Of a stretch of 5,543 nucleotides of DNA, positions 1-5,400 are shown piece by piece. Position 1 is the first letter of the stretch. The number at the start of each line of letters is the position of its first letter. The notes beneath the pieces are model-generated. The model made no database searches and was not told where the DNA came from. It saw only the letters and a list, made by a program, of their open reading frames with translations. Origin of the DNA: DASSBG01 sp965651365 (GTDB lineage Bacteria; Pseudomonadota; Gammaproteobacteria; Xanthomonadales; Rhodanobacteraceae); assembly GCA_965651365.1 (NCBI GenBank), contig CBFGSA010000160.1:1-5543 (forward strand), in the 5' to 3' direction. Position numbers and translations under genes: made by a program.

Positions 1-1
1 G

Positions 2-106
2 CCGGCGCTGGCAAGTTCACTGCCGGTGCTGACCGTACTCCTGCTGCTGTTCGAGCGGATTGTGCGGGTCGTCACCTGCGCTGCAGTGAGCGCTCAGAGC
101 CCGTGA
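2..106 (+). CDS. C-terminal fragment of a probable membrane protein (5' end outside window)
   Basis: Reading from base 2, the plus strand stays open for 34 codons to a TGA at 104-106. The peptide contains the hydrophobic run LPVLTVLLLLFERIVRVV (about residues 7-24 of the fragment), followed by a short polar tail. A terminal membrane helix ending in an ER/R cluster is common at the C-terminus of inner-membrane proteins, for example BatA/BatD-like or DUF-type proteins, but the fragment is too short to name a family. Its last 13 bases overlap the end of the convergent 74-residue gene. The alternative is that this is an open frame by chance in G+C-rich DNA. No minus-strand gene competes for bases 1-93. 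Confidence 0.4.
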   Translation, partial: PALASSLPVLTVLLLLFERIVRVVTCAAVSAQSP

Positions 107-318
107 TAAATCACCAGTGCAAGCAGGCAGCTGGCACCGATCCAGCATGCAATTGCGAACCAGTACCCGAAGGGTTCGTTGGATCGGGTTGCCGCTTTTC
201 CGTAGATGAACACGTAGCGACGGCGAAACGAGGCGACCATGTTCCAGATGAAATGGACCACTGCAATGGCGCAGCCGGCACGAATCAGGACATCGAGTAC
301 CAGACGGACGCTCGCCAC
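94..318 (-). CDS. Small two-helix inner-membrane protein of unknown function (74 aa)
   Basis: The protein has a hydrophobic segment at about residues 12-30 (GCAIAVVHFIWNMVA), a basic loop (FRRRY, 31-35, then K41 and R45), and a second hydrophobic segment at about 51-71 (GYWFAIACWIGASCLLALVI). The positive loop suggests both ends lie outside the cytoplasm, with the loop inside. The start is GTG (318-316), directly after the trmL TGA (TGAGTG). GGGGAG, within the last trmL codons, serves as the ribosome binding site. The only internal ATG start would remove the first helix, so GTG is preferred. The zero spacing argues for translational coupling and co-transcription with trmL. I do not recognise the family and assign no function. 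It ends in TGA at 96-94. Confidence 0.75.
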   Translation of the reverse strand: MASVRLVLDVLIRAGCAIAVVHFIWNMVASFRRRYVFIYGKAATRSNEPFGYWFAIACWIGASCLLALVIYHGL

Positions 319-783
319 TCACTCCCCGCCGACGAAGCCGAGCTGGCGCCAGGCCTCGTAGACGGCGACGGCGACGGCGTTGGACAGGTTGAGGCTGCGG
401 CTGTCGGGCTGCATGGGCAGGCGCAGGCGGTGGTCGGGGGCGATGGCGTCGTGGATGGCGTCGGGCAGGCCGCTGGTTTCGCGGCCGAACAGCAGGGCGT
501 CGCCGGCGCGGTAGTGCACGTCGGTGTGGCGGCGGGTGGCGAATTTGCTGAAGGCGAACAGGCGCGGGTTGGCAAGTTCGTCCAGGCAGTGGTCGAGGTC
601 GTCGTGGACGGCGACGTCGGCGTACTCGTGGTAGTCGAGGCCGGCGCGGCGCAGACGCTTGTCGTCCAGGGTGAAACCCAGCGGGCGGATCAGGTGCAGG
701 CGGGCGCCCGTGTTGGCGCACAGGCGGATGGCGTTGCCGGTATTGGGCGGGATTTCCGGCTGATAGAGGATGACGTGCAGCAT
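319..783 (-). CDS. trmL: tRNA (cytidine/uridine-34-2'-O)-methyltransferase TrmL
   Basis: This is a SPOUT-class methyltransferase that uses S-adenosylmethionine to methylate the ribose 2'-OH of wobble nucleotide 34 in tRNA-Leu isoacceptors. It is cytoplasmic and a dimer in characterised members. All family motifs are visible in its 154 residues: PEIPPNTGNAIRLCANTG (9-26), the DDKRLRRAGLDYHEY block (40-54), LLFGRETSGLP (97-107) of the SAM-binding knot, and PDSRSLNLSNAVAVAVYEAWRQLGF (126-150), which forms the trefoil knot and dimer surface. Length and motifs match E. coli TrmL (157 aa) from end to end as I remember it, so the gene looks intact. The ATG at 783-781 is the natural start because the family begins with ML.I.LY.PEIPPNTGN. 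There is no convincing Shine-Dalgarno sequence before it, and a CATAAT hexamer lies 6 bases upstream, so the message may have a very short leader or none. Confidence 0.97.
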   Translation of the reverse strand: MLHVILYQPEIPPNTGNAIRLCANTGARLHLIRPLGFTLDDKRLRRAGLDYHEYADVAVHDDLDHCLDELANPRLFAFSKFATRRHTDVHYRAGDALLFGRETSGLPDAIHDAIAPDHRLRLPMQPDSRSLNLSNAVAVAVYEAWRQLGFVGGE

Positions 784-792
784 CCGCGCATT

Positions 793-808
793 ATGCCGCG
801 GGCGGCAT
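793..808. repeat. Perfect 7-2-7 inverted repeat upstream of trmL
   Basis: ATGCCGC-GG-GCGGCAT is an exact inverted repeat ending 10 bases before the trmL start codon. It overlaps a CATAAT hexamer (minus strand, 795-790) that could be a -10 element. It could be an operator or an RNA stem-loop. The G+C-rich background makes chance palindromes more common, so function is unproven. Confidence 0.4.
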
Positions 809-822
809 GATCGGCGCGGTTT

Positions 823-855
823 GGCGGCGCAACGCGCGCTTCACGTTGCGCCACC
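823..855 (-). terminator. Strong stem-loop between the 30-codon ORF and trmL; possible terminator
   Basis: On the minus strand the arm GGTGGCGCAACG (855-844) pairs with CGTTGCGCCGCC (834-823) around a 9-base loop. This gives 9 perfect base pairs, extended to 12 through one G-T wobble. It begins about 22 bases after the TGA of the 30-codon ORF, where a terminator would be expected, and lies about 40 bases before trmL. No run of U follows the stem on either strand. It therefore lacks a key part of a classical intrinsic terminator and could instead be an RNA-stabilising or attenuating hairpin. Confidence 0.45.
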
Positions 856-877
856 GGGGGCTTTGTGGTGATCGGCA

Positions 878-970
878 TCACAGGCCGAACAGCATGGCAG
901 CGATGCAGATGAACATGCCGGCCGAGCCGAGGATGAAAAGACCACGCAGGGCGATGAGTTCGTATTTCAT
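878..970 (-). CDS. 30-residue single-helix membrane peptide, unknown function
   Basis: The ORF reads MKYELIALRG, then a hydrophobic stretch LFILGSAGMFICIAAMLFGL to the C-terminus. It has a charged N-terminus (K2, E4, R9) and one membrane-spanning segment (about residues 8-30), including small-residue pairs (GSAG) that could pack against a partner helix. The start ATG at 970-968 is preceded by AAGGAA (982-977) at ideal spacing, and a TGA closes it at 880-878. About 60 bases upstream is a near-consensus sigma-54 promoter in the same direction, and just downstream is a strong stem-loop, so promoter, RBS, ORF and stem-loop form a self-contained unit. It may modulate a membrane complex or be stress-induced, but no known small-protein family is recognised. 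A longer open frame extends upstream through this ORF, but its upper part is non-coding in character. Confidence 0.65.
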   Translation of the reverse strand: MKYELIALRGLFILGSAGMFICIAAMLFGL

Positions 971-1027
971 GGTGTGTTCCTTGGTTTGAGTTGGCGAGAA
1001 CGCGATGTGCGCTCTCACCCACAACAC

Positions 1028-1044
1028 TGCAATGGGTGTGCCAA
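1028..1044 (-). promoter_or_regulatory. Sigma-54 (RpoN) -24/-12 promoter for the 30-codon ORF
   Basis: The minus strand reads TTGGCACACCCATTGCA. This matches the RpoN consensus YTGGCACG-N4-TTGCW at every defined position except the base after TGGCAC (A for G). The invariant GG (1042-1041) and GC (1030-1029) are separated by exactly 10 bases, as required. With C1029 as -12, transcription would start near 1017, giving a leader of about 47 bases before the ATG at 970 with an RBS inside it. A promoter of this class needs an AAA+ enhancer-binding activator, so the gene should be silent until a specific signal. This is the strongest regulatory signal in the window. Confidence 0.8.
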
Positions 1045-1062
1045 GTTTGCTGTCAGTGCAAA

Positions 1063-1178
1063 TGTCCAGGTAAAACAGGTACTTGGACAAACCGTGCAGC
1101 ATTTTCCGCTGTGCGTCTGTCCGTCCGCGGACGCGGCGATCGCGCAAGCGGACAGCGCCGGACAAGGTCGCCTGGACA
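1063..1178. promoter_or_regulatory. Cluster of six TGTCC/GGACA elements, candidate enhancer sites
   Basis: TGTCC occurs at 1063-1067 and 1118-1122. Its complement GGACA occurs at 1085-1089, 1150-1154, 1160-1164 and 1174-1178. Two pairs form inverted repeats: TGTCCA-N15-TGGACA (1063-1089, centres 21 bases apart, two helical turns) and CTGTCCG-N25-CGGACAG (1117-1155). Relative to the predicted sigma-54 start near 1017 they lie between about -46 and -161, the usual range for enhancer-binding activators. PilR, an activator of this class, is reported to recognise repeated (C/G)TGTC motifs, and some of these sites fit that. Which activator binds here is unknown. Confidence 0.5.
1122..1143. repeat. 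Two adjacent perfect palindromes (12 bp and 8 bp)
   Basis: CGTCCGCGGACG (1122-1133) is a perfect 12-bp palindrome, followed two bases later by GCGATCGC (1136-1143). Both sit between the arms of the larger CTGTCCG/CGGACAG inverted repeat (1117-1155). They could mark a dimer binding site within the candidate enhancer region. Short G+C-rich palindromes also arise by chance. Confidence 0.4.
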
Positions 1179-1236
1179 GGCTTTTCCGGCTGTTCGCTGC
1201 ACGGATACCGGGTAGGGCAAGAAAGTGGATATATTC

Positions 1237-1281
1237 GCGCCATCCTGGCGCTCACCCTCCGGGTCGTCGGCTTTGCCGACG
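1237..1281. repeat. Double-hairpin element, REP/MITE-like
   Basis: Two compact hairpins with 3-base loops lie side by side: GCGCCA-TCC-TGGCGC (1237-1251) and CGTCGGC-TTT-GCCGACG (1265-1281). The 13-base linker is TCACCCTCCGGGT. Paired short palindromes with a fixed linker in non-coding DNA are typical of interspersed repetitive extragenic elements in Xanthomonadales-type genomes, but only one copy is visible here, so repetition is an inference. It could equally act as an RNA processing or termination structure between the divergent units on either side. It lies within an open frame extending upstream of the LuxR gene, which is one reason to reject that long extension. Confidence 0.45.
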
Positions 1282-1344
1282 TCCGCCTTCGACACTCCCG
1301 TCTCGGCGTCCAGATCGTCGCTGTGCGCCGTCTGGAATGACGGA

Positions 1345-2256
1345 ATGATCGGAAATTTTCGTCGTTTGGCGTGTCCAGCAGGCACAAACGGCTGCGGCGA
1401 GGCGTTACACTGGCAACCCCCGCCTGACAGCCCGGAATGGCCTATCAAGACCGCGACCTCGACTGCCAGCATTCACCAGCTCTGGGACGAGCTGGCCGAC
1501 ATTCCTGCCGCGCGCAGCGATCGGGCGCTGGAACATCTGATGCGCACGCTGTGCCGGTGGCTGCGGGCCGATGATGCGTGCTGGATTGGCGCGGTGCGCA
1601 TGGCGCGCGGTCAGGCGGCCGGGCGCGATGTGCTGCATGGGTGGCGCGCACGCGCAACGCATGCGCTGCAGGAGGGCCCGGCTCGCCTGCGGCTGGCGCA
1701 GCAGGCCATCCGTGAGCAGGAGTATGATCCGGGCCTGTCGACCATCGCCCTGGTCGAGGGTGCCGGCAAGTTTCGCGTGCACCGGCTGCGCGACGGCTTT
1801 GTGGACTTCGAGCGCTTTCGCCGCACGCGTCATTTTCAGACCTATTATCACGACCTGGGCGTGAGTGACCGCCTGTTCACGGTGTTTCCGATCCATGCCG
1901 ATGCCGAGTCCTACATCTATTTCGACTCGCACCGGCCGCGGCGGCGCTTTTCCCGGCGCGATGCGGCGCTGGCCGGCGAGGTGATGCGCGGCCTGAAGTG
2001 GTTCCACCGCAACCTGATGTTGAGCCACGGCCTGCCACTGGCCGAGCAGCCGCTGACGCCGACCCAGCATCGTCTGCTGCGCCAGTTGCTCAGCGGCGGC
2101 AGCGAAACGCATATTGCCGAGCGCATGAAGCTGACCCGTGCCACGACCCACACCTACATCACGCGCCTGTATCGCCAGTTCGGCGTCAACAGTCGCGCCG
2201 CGCTGACGGCGCTGTGGCTGAGCCAGTCCACCTCCAGCCAGACCCCTTCCAAATAG
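1345..2256 (+). CDS. LuxR-family transcriptional regulator (start uncertain)
   Basis: The C-terminal domain is a LuxR/GerE helix-turn-helix. Numbering from the ATG at 1345, LTPTQHRLLRQLL is at 237-249, and the recognition unit SETHIAERMKLTRATTHTYI at 253-272 is followed by TRLYRQFGVNSRAALTALWL. The N-terminal part (about 46-225) is a sensory-type domain with WIGAVRM (80-86), the HFQTYYHDLGVSDRLFTVFPIH block (163-184), then AESYIYFD and MRGLKWFHRNLMLSHGL. This arrangement is typical of stand-alone LuxR regulators rather than response regulators, because no receiver domain is present. The ligand is unknown. Coding character is clear only from about 1471 (IHQLWDEL). In-frame starts are ATG 1345 (303 aa, with TGGAA 7 bases upstream) and TTG 1366. 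The attractive ATG at 1437 is out of frame. The stop TAG at 2254-2256 is firm. The next gene, a secreted protein, lies 173 bases downstream on the same strand and is a possible target. Confidence 0.9.
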   Translation: MIGNFRRLACPAGTNGCGEALHWQPPPDSPEWPIKTATSTASIHQLWDELADIPAARSDRALEHLMRTLCRWLRADDACWIGAVRMARGQAAGRDVLHGWRARATHALQEGPARLRLAQQAIREQEYDPGLSTIALVEGAGKFRVHRLRDGFVDFERFRRTRHFQTYYHDLGVSDRLFTVFPIHADAESYIYFDSHRPRRRFSRRDAALAGEVMRGLKWFHRNLMLSHGLPLAEQPLTPTQHRLLRQLLSGGSETHIAERMKLTRATTHTYITRLYRQFGVNSRAALTALWLSQSTSSQTPSK

Positions 2257-2429
2257 AGACTGTTGCCCCGGCACGGGTGACGCTAGGCTGAGCCTGCGAA
2301 TTGTCGCTGTCGCGCCCGGCTGCATCGTGTTCCGCGGATGCCGCCGTCCCTGGGGGTTGTCATGCAGCGCACGCAGGCCGAACGCAGATGCCAACGGCGC
2401 GGCCTGCATTGTCTGACGGGAGAAACCAC
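2257..2429 (+). other. Intergenic leader between the LuxR gene and the secreted-protein gene
   Basis: This 173-base gap has no ORF with coding character. Just after the LuxR stop there are only weak hairpins (CCCG-GCA-CGGG and AGGC-TGA-GCCT) and no U tract, so readthrough from the regulator gene is possible. TGGGGGTTGTCATGCA (2351-2366) keeps the GG-N10-GC spacing of a sigma-54 promoter but misses most of the -24 consensus. No clear sigma-70 promoter stands out. Confidence 0.4.
2418..2422 (+). promoter_or_regulatory. Ribosome binding site of the secreted beta-helix protein gene
   Basis: GGGAG lies 7 bases before the ATG at 2430. Together with the signal peptide that begins directly at this ATG, it fixes the start of the large gene. 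Confidence 0.75.
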
Positions 2430-5400
2430 ATGCGCTGTCTGATCAAGTTTCCACTGCTGGCAGCCGCCTTGATGCTGCTGGCCGCACCCGCCGCGCAAGC
2501 GGCTGTTTGCCGCGTGAAAACCGCCAGTGACGGCGGCGTCGCCGGCAACAGCGGTGCGAGCTGGGCCCAGGCCAAGACCCTGACCGCAGCGCTGGCCGAT
2601 ACCGGCTGCGGCGAGATCTGGGTCAAGGCTGGCTTGTACAAGCCCGAACCGCCACCTCCGCCCAGTGATCCCCGACTGACCCATTTCGAGATCAATCGCC
2701 CCGTCAAGCTGTACGGCAGTTTCGACGGTACCGAATCGGCGCCAGCGCAACGCAGCCTGCAATTGCAAAACCGCAGCATCTTGTCCGCCGATTACAACGG
2801 CGACGACCCCAACCAGAACGGCATCGATACCTCATTCGATCCGAACGCCATGAACGAGAACAGCCTCCACGTGCTGATTATTGGCGGGGTAGCGAAGTAT
2901 GGCAACGGGACCTACACCAAGTCCGACACCCTTATTGATGGCTTCGTCATCACCGCCGGGTCGGCCAGTGGCGGCGTCAGCGCCAGCGACGATCAGTACC
3001 CATTCACGGGAGGCGGATTGCTGTGCAACGGCCGGACTACCCCAAGCAATTACGACCGCGAATGCAGCCCGACACTGCGAAACCTGTGGCTCACCGTCAA
3101 CTGGGCCAGCGACGGTGCCGGCATCGCCTTTGTCTGCCAGGAGAGCGGCAATTGTTCACCGGAGATTCGCAATGTCACTGTCAGCAACAATTTCGGCGGT
3201 GGCATCTACATGGATTGCAACACCACCGACGTGTGCGGGCCGCGCATCTTCACCAGCACCGTTGCTGACAACTATGACAATCAGGGTGGTGGCCTGAAGG
3301 TCATCGGCAGCGTCAGCGGGCTGTTGCTCAACACCACCTTCAGTGGCAACAGCAATGGCTATTCCACCAGCAATGCGATCTATATCGACCATGGCAGCCT
3401 GCAGATTCTGGGCTCGATCCTGTGGGGCAGCGGCTATCCGTTTTCGTCGGTGCTGAAATACGCCAATGGCGGCAATGCCCTGGTCCAGTATTCGGTGCTC
3501 AAGGGTGGCTGCCCGGCGGGCACATCGACCTGCGACGATGTGCGCAGCGCTGATCCCCTGCTCAGCTCCCCGGCCCAGTTCGCCGGTGGCTACGGCCCGA
3601 CGGTTGTGCTGGGTGAAGGCAGCTCGGCCATCGACCATGGCGACCAGCTCAACTGCCCACCCAACAACAGCAATTTCCCGCTCGACCAATTGGGCCAGTT
3701 GCGCCCCTTCGACGGTGACGGCGACGGCCAGGCGCTGTGCGATGCCGGCTCAATCGAAATGCACAACTCGCCCACGTATCAGGTGGTAAACACGACCGAC
3801 GACCATCTGCCGCCACTCAACGACGGCCTGTGCTCGCTGCGCGAGGCCGTGATCAATGCCACCGACAACAACATGGCCTGGCCCGATTGCGGCGTGCAGG
3901 GCCTGACTTGGACCGACAGCATCCTGTTCGATCCGACCGTATTCGCCGATGACGGCAATTCGACCATTCAACTGGCCGGCGAGCTGCCGATCCACAACAG
4001 CGGCCCGGCACGTCCGGGGGACCTGTTCATCGATGGCACCCGCGGCGACGGCGGCCGGGTCACGCTCCAGGCCGGCACCAACGCCCGCGTGCTGAATGTG
4101 GACATCAGTGCTGCCTCCAGTGAAACGCGCCTGTACAAGCTCAAGATCAGCGGCGGCAACCCAGGCGGCATCACCTACGGTGGCGGCGTGTACTTGGCCA
4201 ATGGCCCGCTCCTGATCGATGACAGCGTGATTGACGGCAACCGGGCCACCAAAGGTGGCGGCGTGTATGTGGCCGCGGGTGATCCGACCAGCGGCATCGC
4301 GCTGACCCTGCGCAATTCGACCGTGTCCAGCAACACCGCCACTGGCGACAACGGTGGTGGGGTCATGGTCAAGGACAGCCTGGGCCCGGTGCGCATCGAC
4401 GCCAGCACCCTGACCGGCAATAGCGCCGGTATTCGCGGTGGCGGCCTGATGGTGGACAGTGGGCAGGTTTTCCTTGATCGCAGCACCGTGTCGGGCAACG
4501 TCCTGCGCGCCAATCCCTATGGACGCGGCATTGGCGTGTATGCCTCGGGTGCGCCCGCCAGCGGCGACACCCTGACCATCAATCACAGCACCATCGCTCT
4601 CAACGACGGCAATGCCAGTACCACCGGTACCGGCCTGTATGTCGATTACGGCGCGCACGCGGCAGTCAACGCCAGCGCCATTGCCGCCCAGTCGGGCGAT
4701 GACGGCTGCGCGATGTCGACGCTGGGCGGCGGCACCGCGATCGCCGCCCGCTACAGCCTGTTCGAGCAGGGCATGGGCTGCGTCAGCAATGACCAGGGCA
4801 ACAATCTGACCGGCAATCCCTACCTGTACGGCCTGAACCAGAACGACGGGCCGACCCTGAGCCAGATGCCGCGCTGGGTCGACAGCCCGCTGATCGACGC
4901 CGTGCCGTGCAATCTGGTCAGCGATCCCGGTTTTGACAACAGCGCCGACCAGCGCGGCATTGCCCGGCCACAGGACGGCAATCGCAACGGCGATGCCAGC
5001 GTGTGTGATATCGGTGCGGTCGAGGTGCGCGGTTTCGCGCATCAGCTCACGGTCCAGGCACTCGGCTACCTCGGCTTGGTTACGGACAACTATGCCACGC
5101 ACGAAATCGAAAATTGCGGCGAGTTTGTCGAGACCTGCCAAGGCACCTATGCCGAGGGTTACGATCTGGTACTGACGGCGACACCCGATCCGAATGCACA
5201 CTTCGTCGAGTGGTACGGGGACTGTAGTGGTACCTCGCCCAGCATCAGCGTGCCGATGCTGTCCGACAAGACCTGCAATGCGCTTTTCCACTACGATGAG
5301 TACACGGTCACCGCCAGCGCCCCGGGCGGCCATGGCAGCATCACGCCGGCAACCCAGCAGGTGACGCATTCTGAAAACGCCAGCTTCACCGTGACGCCGG

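Noticed and set aside
17..721. A 234-codon minus-strand open frame rich in R and P
   Set aside because: It is an out-of-frame reading of trmL and the 74-residue gene; the R/P-rich composition is typical of a shifted frame in G+C-rich DNA.
103..810. A 235-codon plus-strand open frame over trmL
   Set aside because: It is rich in G, V, A and Q repeats and antisense to an intact TrmL with all family motifs.
1117..1178. The repeated TGTCC/GGACA elements as a CRISPR array
   Set aside because: The repeated unit is only 5-7 bases, occurs in both orientations and has irregular spacing, so it does not fit CRISPR repeats and spacers.
1225..1344. Extension of the LuxR gene to an ATG at 1225
   Set aside because: The extra 40 residues have no coding character or similarity to the family and run through the double-hairpin element.
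878..1387. A 169-codon minus-strand frame containing the 30-residue peptide at its end
   Set aside because: The upper part crosses the sigma-54 promoter, the TGTCC elements and the hairpins and shows no protein-like pattern. Only the last 30 codons have an RBS and a coherent membrane-peptide sequence.
1405..2409. A 334-codon minus-strand open frame over the LuxR gene
   Set aside because: It has no family motifs and a biased composition, and it covers a gene whose HTH domain is unmistakable on the plus strand.
3750..5369. A 539-codon open frame on the minus strand antisense to the secreted-protein gene
   Set aside because: Its composition (runs of A, G, V, I and H with no recognisable motifs) is what a G+C-rich coding strand produces on its complement. 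The plus-strand gene has clear signal peptide and domain motifs over the same bases.
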